Part shown: positions 26,682 through 35,505 of the stretch, piece after piece
Layout: every line of letters begins with the position of its first letter
Numbering within the stretch: the first letter of the stretch is position 1
Assembly (NCBI GenBank): GCA_965243215.1
Contig: CBDEUJ010000005.1
Span: forward strand, 62,001-126,000
Length of the DNA: 64,000 nucleotides
Direction: 5' to 3'
Origin: JAJEFO01 sp009843725
GTDB lineage: Bacteria; Pseudomonadota; Alphaproteobacteria; Rhodobacterales; Rhodobacteraceae
Notes under the pieces: generated by a model
What the model was told of the DNA's origin: nothing
Databases searched by the model: none
What the model saw: only the letters and a program-made list of their open reading frames with translations
Translations under genes and position numbers: made by a program

Positions 26682-27658
26682 GACGCATTGTCGCTTCGCG
26701 GGAGATGCTGCTGCTGGTGGCCATCGCATTGCTGCTCGGCCTGGTGTCAACGCGCTTTCCCGGGTTCGTGGAACCCGCGAACCTCGTGGCGGTCTTCAAC
26801 GACACCTCGCCGCTGATACTGCTGGCCATTGGCCAGATGGTCGTGATCCTGACCAAGTGCATTGACCTTTCGGTCGCCGCCAACCTTGCGCTTTCCGGCA
26901 TGGTCGCGGCGATGACCAACCTTGCGGTCCCGGACGCACCGATCGTTGCAATTCTGCTTGTCGCCACCGGATTCGGCACAATCCTGGGCATGATCAACGG
27001 CGTCCTCGTCTGGAAGCTCGACATCCCGCCTATAGTTGTGACGCTGGGCACCATGACGATCTTCCGAGGGACCATCTTTCTCCTGACCGAAGGCAAGTGG
27101 GTCAACAGTCACGAGATGACCCACGCATTCAAGGCATTTCCCCGGACCGAGCTTCTCGGCCTTCCGGTGCTTGCCTGGGCCGCGGTTGCCGTGGTCGTCC
27201 TGTTTTCCGTGATCATGACTCGCACTACGCTTGGCCGCGCCTTCTATGCCGTGGGTGGCAACCCCAACGCGGCGGCCTACGTCGGAATTGACGTCGGACG
27301 CACGAAGTTCTGGGCCTTCACGATCTCGGGCGGCATCGCGGGGTTGACGGGCTATCTCTGGGTCTCGCGCTTTGCCGTGGCATACGTGGACATCGCCGGC
27401 GGCTTTGAACTGGACGTCGTGGCGGCCTGCGTGATCGGCGGTGTCTCGATCATGGGCGGCATCGGTTCCGTACCCGGGGCGCTTCTGGGCGCGCTCTTTC
27501 TCGGCGTCATCAAGAACGCACTGCCAGTTGTCAACATCTCGCCATTCTGGCAACTCGCGATTTCGGGTGGCGCGATCATCATTGCGGTCGCGCTCAACGC
27601 CCAAGCCAACCGCGAACGGGGACGCATCATCCTCAAGCGCGCGGAACATGCCGCATGA
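26678..27658 (+). CDS. rhaP: Rhamnose ABC transporter permease RhaP
   Basis: Inner-membrane permease of the BPD_transp_2 (RbsC-like) family, 326 aa. About eight to ten hydrophobic segments are visible, beginning with REMLLLVAIALLLGLVSTRF. The family stretch TKCIDLSVAANLALSGMVAA is present, as is the cytoplasmic loop GGNPNAAAYVGIDVGRTKFW that contacts the ATPase. It overlaps rhaT and rhaQ by 4 bp at each end, so the three are translationally coupled. It forms the heteromeric channel with RhaQ. Confidence 0.92.
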   Translation: MRRIVASREMLLLVAIALLLGLVSTRFPGFVEPANLVAVFNDTSPLILLAIGQMVVILTKCIDLSVAANLALSGMVAAMTNLAVPDAPIVAILLVATGFGTILGMINGVLVWKLDIPPIVVTLGTMTIFRGTIFLLTEGKWVNSHEMTHAFKAFPRTELLGLPVLAWAAVAVVVLFSVIMTRTTLGRAFYAVGGNPNAAAYVGIDVGRTKFWAFTISGGIAGLTGYLWVSRFAVAYVDIAGGFELDVVAACVIGGVSIMGGIGSVPGALLGALFLGVIKNALPVVNISPFWQLAISGGAIIIAVALNAQANRERGRIILKRAEHAA

Positions 27659-28641
27659 ACGCCTCCGACCGGAACATTCCCGATCGCCTGCGATCGCCTC
27701 TCGAGCGTCGGCTTAGGAGCTGGGAAAGCCTCTTGTTGCTGGTCGCCGTTGCCATATTCGTCGCCAACAGCCTTGCCTCTCCCTACTTCCTCGACGCGTG
27801 GAACCTTTCGGACGCAACCTTCAACTTCACGGAAAAGGCGATGATCGCCTTTGCCATGGCGCTCCTGATCATCTCCGGAGAGATCGATCTCTCCGTCGCT
27901 GCGATCATCGCGTTGGCGTCCACTGCAATGGGCGCGGCGGTCCAATTCGGAGTGCCGACGCCGGGCCTCGTGCTGGTCGGGTTGGCGGTTGGGCTTGCCT
28001 GCGGCGCGTTCAACGGCCTCCTTGTAACACGCGTCGGCCTGCCATCGATCGTTGTCACCATCGGTACCCTGAGCCTGTTCCGCGGCATCAGCTACATCGT
28101 GCTGGGCGATCAGGCGTATCGCGGCTACCCTCCCGAATTCGCCTTCTTTGGACAGGGATACGTCTGGTGGGTGATCTCGTTCGAATTGATGATGTTCGCC
28201 TTGCTTGCCCTGGCTTTCGGCATTTTGCTGCACGGGACGAACTTTGGCCGGGCGGTCTACGCCATCGGCAACAACGCGACCGGAGCCCTGTTCTCGGGCA
28301 TCCGGGTGGCGCGCGTGAAGTTCATCCTGTTCCTTCTGACGGGCCTCATGTCCGGAGTGGCCGCAATCTGCCTGACGTCACGCCTGGGCTCTACGCGACC
28401 TTCCATCGCCTTTGCCTGGGAACTGGAGATCGTCACCATGGTCGTGCTGGGCGGCGTCAGCATCCTTGGCGGCTCCGGCTCGATTCCAGGCGTCGTCATC
28501 GCCGCCGTCGTAATGGGGCTCGTGACTTTCGGCCTAGGCTTGCTCAACGTGCCTGGAATCGTGATGTCGATCGTGATCGGTGCGCTGCTGATCTCGGTCA
28601 TCGCCTTGCCCAGGCTCTGGACCGGGCGTGGGCAGTCCTGA
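27655..28641 (+). CDS. rhaQ: Rhamnose ABC transporter permease RhaQ
   Basis: Second RbsC-like permease, 328 aa. A cytoplasmic N-terminal extension (MNASDRNIPDRLRSPLERRL) leads into the first helix. LIISGEIDLSVAAIIALAS is the conserved stretch matching that of RhaP. The coupling loop is IGNNATGALFSGIRVARVKF, and the C-terminal helices contain VVLGGVSILGGSGSIPGVVI. Overlaps of 4 bp with rhaP and 1 bp with rhaU mark it as part of a tightly packed operon. Function follows from family and context. Confidence 0.92.
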   Translation: MNASDRNIPDRLRSPLERRLRSWESLLLLVAVAIFVANSLASPYFLDAWNLSDATFNFTEKAMIAFAMALLIISGEIDLSVAAIIALASTAMGAAVQFGVPTPGLVLVGLAVGLACGAFNGLLVTRVGLPSIVVTIGTLSLFRGISYIVLGDQAYRGYPPEFAFFGQGYVWWVISFELMMFALLALAFGILLHGTNFGRAVYAIGNNATGALFSGIRVARVKFILFLLTGLMSGVAAICLTSRLGSTRPSIAFAWELEIVTMVVLGGVSILGGSGSIPGVVIAAVVMGLVTFGLGLLNVPGIVMSIVIGALLISVIALPRLWTGRGQS

Positions 28642-28955
28642 TGGAAAAGCATGCGTTCAAGATGCGTCTCAGACCGGGCTGTCGCGACGAATACAGGAAG
28701 CGTCACGACGAAGTCTGGCCGGAACTCGTGAACCTGCTGAGAGAAGCCGGCATCTCGGACTATTCCATCCACCTGGACGAAGACACGAACACGCTCTTCG
28801 GGGTTCTCTGGCGCACCGACGACCACGGAATGGACGACCTTCGGAGCAATGATGTCATGAGACGTTGGTGGGCTCATATGGCGGACATCATGGAAACCCA
28901 CCCCGACAGCGAACCCGTGGCGGTTCCGCTTACGCCCGTCTTTCACATGCCATGA
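28641..28955 (+). CDS. rhaU: L-rhamnose mutarotase RhaU (RhaM family)
   Basis: A 104-aa enzyme that interconverts alpha and beta anomers of L-rhamnose so that the isomerase receives the right form. The sequence reads MEKHAFKMRLRPGCRDEYRK, then RHDEVWPEL with His22, YSIHL with Tyr41, and RRWWAHM with Trp76/Trp77. These positions coincide with active-site residues described for the E. coli mutarotase. The length matches the family exactly. It overlaps rhaQ by one base (TGATG) and rhaK by 4 bp. Confidence 0.93.
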   Translation: MEKHAFKMRLRPGCRDEYRKRHDEVWPELVNLLREAGISDYSIHLDEDTNTLFGVLWRTDDHGMDDLRSNDVMRRWWAHMADIMETHPDSEPVAVPLTPVFHMP

Positions 28956-30331
28956 CCGTCCGCCGCATAGCAGTCATCGATGTCGGAAAGACAAACGCGA
29001 AGCTCGCGCTAGTCGATGCGGGAGACATGACCGAGATTGCGGTTGTCACCCGGCCGAACGCCGTGCTGCCCGGGCCGCCCTACCCGCATTTCGATGTCGA
29101 CGGGCATTGGGAGTTCCTCCTGAACGCGCTTGCGAAGTTTCATGCCGATCACGGGATTGGGGCAATTTCGGTGACCACGCACGGTGCATCAGGTGCCTTG
29201 ATCGGAGCCGATGGCTGCTTGGCAGCGCCGGTCCTTGACTACGAGCATCCCGGGCCAGACACCGTGGCGGCAGAGTACCAAGCGCTTCGCCCGGCCTTTT
29301 CCGAAACCGGGTCGCCAAGGTTGCCCATGGGACTGAACCTCGGCGCACAGATCCATTGGCAGTTCATGATCGAGCCTGGTCTTCGGAAGCGGACCGACGC
29401 CATCGTCACCTACCCGCAGTTCTGGGGCCATCGCCTGACAGGCGCATTGGCTAGCGACGTGTCTTCGCTCGGCGCTCACACGGATCTCTGGAATCCGCAC
29501 AAGCGGCGGTTTTCGTCTTTGGTGGAGCGAATGGAACTGGCGGACAAGATGGCGCCGGCCCGCGCATCTGACGACATCCTCGGACCATTGCTGCCTGAAG
29601 TCGCGGATCGAACCGGAATCCCGGCCGAAACGCCCGTCCACTGTGGCATTCACGATTCCAATGCATCGCTTCTCCCACACGTCGTGCACCGCAAGCCGCC
29701 GTTTTCGGTGGTGTCGACCGGCACGTGGGTGATTGTGATGACGATTGGCGGTGCAAGGATCGCCCTCGAGCCGACGCGTGACACGCTGATCAACGTGAAC
29801 GGACTGGGCGCACCCGTGCCGTCTGCCAGATTCATGGGTGGGCGCGAATTCGAGATGATTTCAGGAGGGCACGCAGTCGAGGCGGACGAAGGCGCAATGG
29901 CACGCGTCATCAGCGACGGCATCATGCTGATGCCCGCTGCAGTCCCGGAAAGCGGGCCGTTTCAGGGACGGGACGCACATTGGAGGGGCGCACAGCCAAA
30001 TCCGGGCAGCCCGACGCGCGCGGCGGCGCTCGGGTTCTATCTCGCAATGATGACCGCGGAGTGCCTTTCGCTCACAGGTCACAGAGGAAACATCGTGGTT
30101 GAAGGGCCCTTTTGCCGGAATGCGGCCTACATCGCGATGCTTTCAGCTGCGACCGAATGTACGGTCATCACCTCGAAAGGTGCGACAGGCACCAGCCAGG
30201 GCGCGGCCATGCTCGCCCTTGATCTTGCAACCCTTCTGCCGGAAACGGTTGACAGCAAGGTTGCGGCCGTGCCGCGCCCGGAACTGGTTGACTACGCTGT
30301 CCGTTGGAGAAGCGCCGCTCGTGCGACGTAG
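28952..30331 (+). CDS. rhaK: L-rhamnulokinase-type FGGY sugar kinase RhaK
   Basis: Cytoplasmic kinase of 459 aa that phosphorylates rhamnulose. The N-terminal phosphate-binding motif is IAVIDVGKTNAKLALVDAG. The middle of the FGGY fold has MGLNLGAQIHWQF, and FSVVSTGTWVIVMTIGG opens the second ATPase-fold domain. VVEGPFCRNAAYIAMLSAAT and GATGTSQGAAMLALDL lie near the C-terminus, where the adenosine-binding loop is found. In rhizobia rhaK also influences transport of rhamnose. It starts at 28952 inside the end of rhaU (ATGA) and is the last gene of the operon. Confidence 0.92.
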   Translation: MTVRRIAVIDVGKTNAKLALVDAGDMTEIAVVTRPNAVLPGPPYPHFDVDGHWEFLLNALAKFHADHGIGAISVTTHGASGALIGADGCLAAPVLDYEHPGPDTVAAEYQALRPAFSETGSPRLPMGLNLGAQIHWQFMIEPGLRKRTDAIVTYPQFWGHRLTGALASDVSSLGAHTDLWNPHKRRFSSLVERMELADKMAPARASDDILGPLLPEVADRTGIPAETPVHCGIHDSNASLLPHVVHRKPPFSVVSTGTWVIVMTIGGARIALEPTRDTLINVNGLGAPVPSARFMGGREFEMISGGHAVEADEGAMARVISDGIMLMPAAVPESGPFQGRDAHWRGAQPNPGSPTRAAALGFYLAMMTAECLSLTGHRGNIVVEGPFCRNAAYIAMLSAATECTVITSKGATGTSQGAAMLALDLATLLPETVDSKVAAVPRPELVDYAVRWRSAARAT

Positions 30332-30332
30332 C

Positions 30333-30384
30333 GGGCGTCGTCACGCCCACCCACCTTGCCGTGCAGCCCCGCCCCTCAGGGCGG
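30333..30384 (+). terminator. Two stem-loops after rhaK, possible terminator region
   Basis: GGGCGT (30333-30338) pairs with ACGCCC (30343-30348) around CGTC. CCGCCC (30369-30374) pairs with GGGCGG (30379-30384) around CTCA. They lie directly behind the last rhamnose gene. Neither is followed by a T-run, so a factor-dependent or weak terminator is likelier than a classical one. The rest of the gap to 30607 shows nothing recognisable. Confidence 0.4.
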
Positions 30385-30607
30385 AAGGGCGACGTGCAGG
30401 CCATGGGTCGTACGGCATCATCAGGTGCTTGGCCTGATCTCTTGCTCCGGGAAAACGGCGACACTTGCCGATGGACGATCCGGCGAGCAGGCAATTGCGG
30501 TCGCCGCGCTTGCTTGCATGGCCTACGGGGAGCCCGCCTGTCGAGCCGCCACCGACGCCGCGGCGGGCGTCCGTTCAGGACACACGTTGGCCCATGGATG
30601 ATGTCGG

Positions 30608-30913
30608 TCAGCCTGCCGCAGGTGGGTCTTCATCGGCATCAACAGTCTGCAGGCAAGCCGTCATCGCGCCGTTTCTCCGCCCCGCACCGCGCAAATCGTA
30701 GAGATTCTGGAGGATAGGCCAGAATTCGCCCGACGCGCCGAAGGAGCGCCCGAACCTGAGCGCCGTGTCATCGGCAATTGCGCGCCGGCCGTTCAGTGTC
30801 TCCGTGATGCGGTTGGCTGGCACGTCGATGCGTCGCGCCAGTTCCGCCGCGCTCCTGCCGAGCGCGTCGAGATCCTCGCGCAGCGTCTCGCGAGGATAGA
30901 CGGTTTCACGCAT
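30608..30913 (-). CDS. higA: HigA-type antitoxin (XRE-like helix-turn-helix)
   Basis: A 101-aa DNA-binding protein matching the HigA/VapI addiction-module antidote family. It has RETLREDLDALGRSAAELAR, then RIDVPANRITETLNGRRAIA (the recognition helix region) and DDTALRFGRSFGASGEFWPI with LQNLYDLR behind. The start at 30913 is preceded by GAGGGAGG. In working modules the toxin gene higB lies just upstream on the same strand. Here that position holds a degenerate sequence, so this is likely an orphan antitoxin kept as a regulator or as an antidote against other HigB copies. Confidence 0.85.
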   Translation of the reverse strand: MRETVYPRETLREDLDALGRSAAELARRIDVPANRITETLNGRRAIADDTALRFGRSFGASGEFWPILQNLYDLRGAGRRNGAMTACLQTVDADEDPPAAG

Positions 30914-30926
30914 GGGTACCTCCCTC

Positions 30927-31300
30927 TCAATGGTTGTCGACGATCTGCGCTTCCGGCCAGTCCCTGGCTGCCTTTGGGCCAAGTAAGACAGATGCCCCAC
31001 TGCCCCTTCCGCCGCACACTGAGCGCTTCGAGCCGGAAGGATGCGGGGAATATCCTGGGGGGCTTCGGTGCGCGCAGTTCGGCGCTGGAAGGTTCGCAAG
31101 GAGGTCGAAGGCAATGACTCTCTTCCGGATCGTCGCATGACCAAGCCCCGAAGAACCGGATGCCGACGAACACGGCAGCGGAGGTTGCCGGAGTTGCCTG
31201 GCACAGCCCGTTGCCAATGCGCTGCGAAGCGGCGGCATCGGTCGCTGGCGGACGAGTTCGGCGACGGCTTCTGCCGTGCCGTTCGGCCCGCGAAGCATGT
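30927..31300 (-). pseudogene. Relic of a HigB (RelE-like) toxin gene
   Basis: Pieces of the HigB sequence appear in different reading frames in the expected order, directly upstream of higA. They are TIRKRVIAFDLLANLPA, then in another frame LRAP and FRLEALSVRRKGQWGICLTW (family: LRAPPGNRLEALKGDR and SIRINDQWRICF), then PEAQIVDNH followed by a stop at 30927 (family: VEIVDYH). The stop lies 13 bp before the higA start. At least two frameshifts, an insertion before RLEAL and loss of the start region make a functional toxin impossible. The left boundary is approximate. Confidence 0.6.
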
Positions 31301-31376
31301 TCCGCACAGACGCCCGTCACTGCCTTGCGCCGACTCGGCTAGACTGTCAAAAAAGGGACGCAAAGGGAGTGATTTG

Positions 31377-32444
31377 TTGGCACTCGCGGCAAGAACGCAG
31401 TTCACGATCTGGGGCATCGCCATAGCGGCCTTTCTTGCTGCCATGTGGCTTCTCGGCGACGTCATCCTGCCCTTCGTCATCGGCGCCGCCATCGCTTACT
31501 GCCTTGATCCGTTCGCAGACCGGCTGGAACGGCTGGGATGCTCCCGGGCGATTGCCACGGGCATCATTACTTTCCTGGCCATCTTCGCGTTCTGCGTCAC
31601 GATACTCCTGATTCTCCCCACGCTTCTGAACCAGGCCGCCGGCCTCGTGGCGGCGGCACCCATGATTGCAACGGACCTGCAAGCGTTCCTGCTCGAGAGA
31701 TTTCCGGAACTCGGGGACGCAAACTCGACGATTCGGCGCTCCCTTGCCAGTCTGGGAGAGACGGTCCAGGCCAAGGGCGGCGAACTCCTGAACACGGTCA
31801 TTGCCTCGTTCTCCGGCATCGTGAATCTGATGGTACTCATCGTCGTGGTTCCCGTGGTCGCGTTCTACCTGCTTTACGACTGGGACAGAATCGTCACCAA
31901 GATCGACTCGCTCCTGCCCCTCGATCACGCGCCGACAATCCGACGCATTGCCAGCGACATTGACAAGACCATGGCCGGCTTCGTGCGCGGCCAAGGCACC
32001 GTCTGCCTGATCCTGGGTGTCTACTATGCCGTTGCCTTGATGCTGGTCGGGCTGAATTTCGGGCTGGTGGTGGGCGCGGTTGCCGGAGTCCTGACCTTCA
32101 TTCCCTATGTCGGAGCCCTTGTGGGCGGTGCATTGGCCCTTGGTCTCGCCCTCTTCCAGTTCTGGGGCGACTGGCTCTGGATCCTGCTGGTCTACGCAAT
32201 CTTCCAGTCCGGCCAGTTCGTCGAGGGCAACATCCTGACGCCACGCCTTGTCGGCTCCTCGGTCGGACTGCATCCCGTATGGCTGATCTTCTCGCTGTCG
32301 GCCTTCGGCGCACTGTTCGGATTCGTCGGACTTCTTGTCGCGGTCCCCGCCGCCGCCGCGATTGGCGTGATTTCCCGCTTCGGCATCGAGCAATACAGGG
32401 AAAGCCGCCTCTACAAGGGTGTAGCAGGACGGGACGACAACTGA
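31377..32444 (+). CDS. AI-2E family transporter (PerM/TqsA-like permease)
   Basis: Polytopic inner-membrane protein of 355 aa with about seven to eight helices. It opens with TIWGIAIAAFLAAMWLLGDV and the family motif PFVIGAAIAYCLDPFADRLE. A central soluble stretch (LLERFPELGDANSTIRRSLA) follows, then the late motif FIPYVGALVGGALALGLALF and EGNILTPRLVGSSVGLHPVW. The start is taken as TTG 31377 (AAGGGAG seven bases upstream, MALAARTQ); a TTG one codon earlier is possible. Family members export autoinducer-2 or act as Na+/H+ antiporters, so the substrate is open. It is 3 bp upstream of hda, as in many Rhodobacterales. Confidence 0.88.
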   Translation: MALAARTQFTIWGIAIAAFLAAMWLLGDVILPFVIGAAIAYCLDPFADRLERLGCSRAIATGIITFLAIFAFCVTILLILPTLLNQAAGLVAAAPMIATDLQAFLLERFPELGDANSTIRRSLASLGETVQAKGGELLNTVIASFSGIVNLMVLIVVVPVVAFYLLYDWDRIVTKIDSLLPLDHAPTIRRIASDIDKTMAGFVRGQGTVCLILGVYYAVALMLVGLNFGLVVGAVAGVLTFIPYVGALVGGALALGLALFQFWGDWLWILLVYAIFQSGQFVEGNILTPRLVGSSVGLHPVWLIFSLSAFGALFGFVGLLVAVPAAAAIGVISRFGIEQYRESRLYKGVAGRDDN

Positions 32445-32447
32445 AGC

Positions 32448-33122
32448 ATGGCGCAGCAACTGATCCTGGATCTGCCGGTTCGGACTTCGCTTGATCGGGG
32501 AGACTTCTTTGTCTCGGACGTCAACCGACTCGCCCTGGCTCGGCTGGAACAGCCCACGACATGGCCCAACGGAAAGCTGGTCCTGGCAGGTCCGGAAGGC
32601 GCCGGCAAGACCCATCTGGCCCATATCTGGGCGGAGCGGGAGGGCGCGCGCCTGTTGCATCCTCCAGATCTGGAAGGGCTGGACATAGGCAGCATCGAGG
32701 AGTCCGTAGCCTTCGACGACGCAGACAGGATCCAAGGCAGCGCTGAAAGGGCGTTGCTTCATCTGCATAACCAGGTGGCCGCATCGGGCAATTGCCTGCT
32801 TCTCACCGCGCACCGAGCACCTCGGCACTGGAAAGTCGGTCTTCCTGACCTGAGAAGCCGCATGGAAGCGACGGACGTGGTGCGCATCGACGCACCCGAC
32901 GAAGCCCTGCTTGCTGCAGTATTGATGAAGCTCTTTTCAGATCGCCAGAACACCGTGACGCCATCGGCCATCAGTTGGCTGGCCAGGCATATGGACCGTT
33001 CCTTTGCGGACGCGCAGTGCATCGTGGCCGAACTTGACGCCCGAGCGCTTGCAGAACGGCGCAAGGTCACGCGAGACCTCGCGGCGGAGGTGCTGGACAA
33101 GCACCGGGACAAGGGTCCATAA
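32448..33122 (+). CDS. hdaA: DnaA-like regulatory protein Hda/HdaA
   Basis: A 224-aa AAA+ protein related to the ATPase core of DnaA but lacking its DNA-binding domain IV. The beginning AQQLILDLPVRTSLDRGDFF carries the clamp-binding type motif QLILDLP typical of Hda. Walker A is AGPEGAGKTHLAHIWA, Walker B is VAFDDADR, and the sensor region is LRSRMEATDVVRIDAPD. In Caulobacter HdaA works with the DNA polymerase clamp to stimulate DnaA-ATP hydrolysis and prevent re-initiation. It lies between the AI-2E-type transporter and ppk1. Confidence 0.9.
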   Translation: MAQQLILDLPVRTSLDRGDFFVSDVNRLALARLEQPTTWPNGKLVLAGPEGAGKTHLAHIWAEREGARLLHPPDLEGLDIGSIEESVAFDDADRIQGSAERALLHLHNQVAASGNCLLLTAHRAPRHWKVGLPDLRSRMEATDVVRIDAPDEALLAAVLMKLFSDRQNTVTPSAISWLARHMDRSFADAQCIVAELDARALAERRKVTRDLAAEVLDKHRDKGP

Positions 33123-33162
33123 ACGTCATTCCTCTGAAACATTGACGGTCAAGACAGTTGCC

Positions 33163-35340
33163 ATGAACGCGTTCACCAACTTTCTGTCAGCCCCCATGCC
33201 CCGGCCAAGGGAGTTGAGGGGCAAGGACTTCTCCGGCCCTGACCGCTTCATCAACCGGGAGCTGTCATGGCTCGCCTTCAACCGGCGCGTACTGGAAGAG
33301 GCGAAGAATCCACGTGTTCCTCTCCTGGAACGCCTGAGGTATCTGTCGATCTCCGCGACAAATCTGGACGAATTCTACACCGTGCGCGTGGCCGGGTTGC
33401 GCGAGCTTGCGCATGCCGGGAACACGTCACCAGCGGCGGACGGCCTTTCGCCCGCAGAGCAACTCGTCCTGATCGACGCCGACACGCGTCGGCTGGAGAA
33501 CGAGCAACAGGAGGTCTGGGAGACGCTGCGGACGGAAATGGCAGGGCACAGAATTTGCCTGCTGACACGCGAGGAACTGTCCAAGGGGGACAAGACGCAC
33601 CTCGAACACTTCTTCCTCAATCAGGTCTTCCCGATCCTGTCGCCGCTGGCCATCGATCCGGCGCACCCGTTCCCGTTCATTGCGAACGAGGGATACTCGC
33701 TTGCGCTGGAGCTGCGCCGTCGGACGGACAAGCGGGCGCTGCGCGCGCTCCTGCCGGTGCCTGCCCAGGTGCAACGTTTCGTGGCGCTGCCTGCAAAGGA
33801 CGGCATGCATCGTTTCATTCCCCTGGAAGAATTGCTGCTCCTTCATCTGGACAGGCTGTTTCCGGGCTACGAGATGGCCGGACACTGCACCTTCCGTGTG
33901 CTTCGCGACAGCGATCTGGAACTCGAGGAGGAGGCGGAAGACCTGGTTCGCGAATTCGAGGTGGCGCTGAAACGTCGCCGACGTGGGGAGGTGGTCCGGC
34001 TGACCCTGTCGGACGGCGCGCCTCAGAATCTCCGTCGGGTCATCATGGACGAGCTTCGCGTCTCCGACGCCGAGGTTCTGGAACTGCCCGGACTTCTGGG
34101 CCTGAGCGACCTGAACGAACTCGTCCTCGACGAGCGCTACGATCTTCTTTGGCCGCCGTTCCAGCCACGGGTTCCCGAGCGGGTGCAGGACCATGACGGC
34201 GACATGTTCGCGGCCATTCGCCAAAAGGACATGCTGCTGCATCATCCTTACGAGACCTTCGACATGGTCGTTCGCTTCCTGGCGCAGGCCGCACGGGACC
34301 CCGACGTGGTCGCAATCAAGCAGACTCTCTACAGAACGTCTCGCAACTCGCCTATCGTTGACGCGCTCTGCGAAGCGGCGGAAGACGGAAAGTCGGTCAC
34401 GGCGCTGGTCGAACTGAAGGCCCGGTTCGACGAGGCCGCCAACATCCGGCAGTCACGGCGGCTGGAACGGTCGGGAGCCCACGTCGTGTACGGGTTCCTG
34501 CACTACAAGACGCATGCCAAGATATCGACCGTCGTGCGCCGCGAAGGCGGAGAACTGGTCACGTACACGCATTTCGGCACCGGAAACTACCATCCTGACA
34601 CCGCAAAGATCTATACGGACCTGTCGCTCTTCACCTGCGATGCCGCGCTGGGCCGTGACGCAACGAAAGTGTTCAACTACCTGTCCGGCTACGCGCAGCC
34701 CGAAGGCATGGAGAACCTGCGAATTTCGCCGATCAGCCTGAAGGACACGCTTCTGGAGCGGATTGCCCTCGAGGCCGGGCACGCTCGTGCCGGTCGGCCT
34801 GCAATGATCTGGGCCAAGATGAATTCGCTCATCGACCCCAAGGTGATCGACGCGCTTTACCGCGCCAGCCAGGCTGGTGTCGAAATCGACCTTGTCGTCA
34901 GGGGCAACTGCGGCCTGAGGCCTGGAATCAGGGGGCTGTCGGAAAGCATTCGCGTGAAGTCCGTGGTCGGGCGGTTCCTTGAGCACAGCCGGATCGTCTG
35001 CTTTGGCGCTGGCCATGGCCTGCCGCACAAGAAGGCGCGTGTCTACATTTCCTCCGCCGACTGGATGGGGCGAAACCTGAACCGGCGGGTCGAAACGCTT
35101 GTCGAATGCACCAACCCGACGGTCAAGGCACAGATCGTGAGCCAGATCATGGCCGCAAATCTGGCAGACGTCGCACAAAGCTGGATTCTTGGCCCCGATG
35201 GCAGCTACGTTCGCGCAGAAGTGCCCGAGAACGAGACGGCGTTCAGTTGCCATCGGTTCTTCATGGAGAATCCGTCCCTGTCCGGACGCGGGTCTGCCGG
35301 AGCAGCGGATGTGCCAGCCCTGACCCACAGCGAGGAATAG
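33163..35340 (+). CDS. ppk1: Polyphosphate kinase 1
   Basis: Membrane-associated enzyme that polymerises the terminal phosphate of ATP into polyphosphate; 725 aa. PPK1 landmarks are present in order: FINRELSWLAFNRRVLEEA (N domain), ISATNLDEFYTVRVAGL, LSPLAIDPAHPFPFIANEGY, HHPYETFDMVVRFLAQAA, IKQTLYRTSRNSPI, HYKTHAKISTVV with the phosphorylated His region, YTHFGTGNYHPDTAKIYTDL, and VRGNCGLRPGIRGLSE. The start at 33163 opens into the N domain. In relatives ppk is often followed by ppx; here a gap with a decayed gene follows instead. Confidence 0.95.
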   Translation: MNAFTNFLSAPMPRPRELRGKDFSGPDRFINRELSWLAFNRRVLEEAKNPRVPLLERLRYLSISATNLDEFYTVRVAGLRELAHAGNTSPAADGLSPAEQLVLIDADTRRLENEQQEVWETLRTEMAGHRICLLTREELSKGDKTHLEHFFLNQVFPILSPLAIDPAHPFPFIANEGYSLALELRRRTDKRALRALLPVPAQVQRFVALPAKDGMHRFIPLEELLLLHLDRLFPGYEMAGHCTFRVLRDSDLELEEEAEDLVREFEVALKRRRRGEVVRLTLSDGAPQNLRRVIMDELRVSDAEVLELPGLLGLSDLNELVLDERYDLLWPPFQPRVPERVQDHDGDMFAAIRQKDMLLHHPYETFDMVVRFLAQAARDPDVVAIKQTLYRTSRNSPIVDALCEAAEDGKSVTALVELKARFDEAANIRQSRRLERSGAHVVYGFLHYKTHAKISTVVRREGGELVTYTHFGTGNYHPDTAKIYTDLSLFTCDAALGRDATKVFNYLSGYAQPEGMENLRISPISLKDTLLERIALEAGHARAGRPAMIWAKMNSLIDPKVIDALYRASQAGVEIDLVVRGNCGLRPGIRGLSESIRVKSVVGRFLEHSRIVCFGAGHGLPHKKARVYISSADWMGRNLNRRVETLVECTNPTVKAQIVSQIMAANLADVAQSWILGPDGSYVRAEVPENETAFSCHRFFMENPSLSGRGSAGAADVPALTHSEE

Positions 35341-35505
35341 CGGGCGCGTACGTCCGCCGACCCGGGCGCGTCGCCACGGGAAGCGCCCTCGTCGCCTGAG
35401 CCGGTTGGCTCATGGCTGGCTTGTCCGTACGGACAAGCCCGCAATCAGGTCCGACGCGGGGCTGCGCTTGACTCCCCGGTGGATCCGGACCCCCGCCGTG
35501 AATGC

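Noticed and set aside
30304..30717. A 137-codon frame starting within rhaK and running over the following gap
   Set aside because: It has no ribosome-binding site or family similarity, and its end overlaps higA on the other strand.
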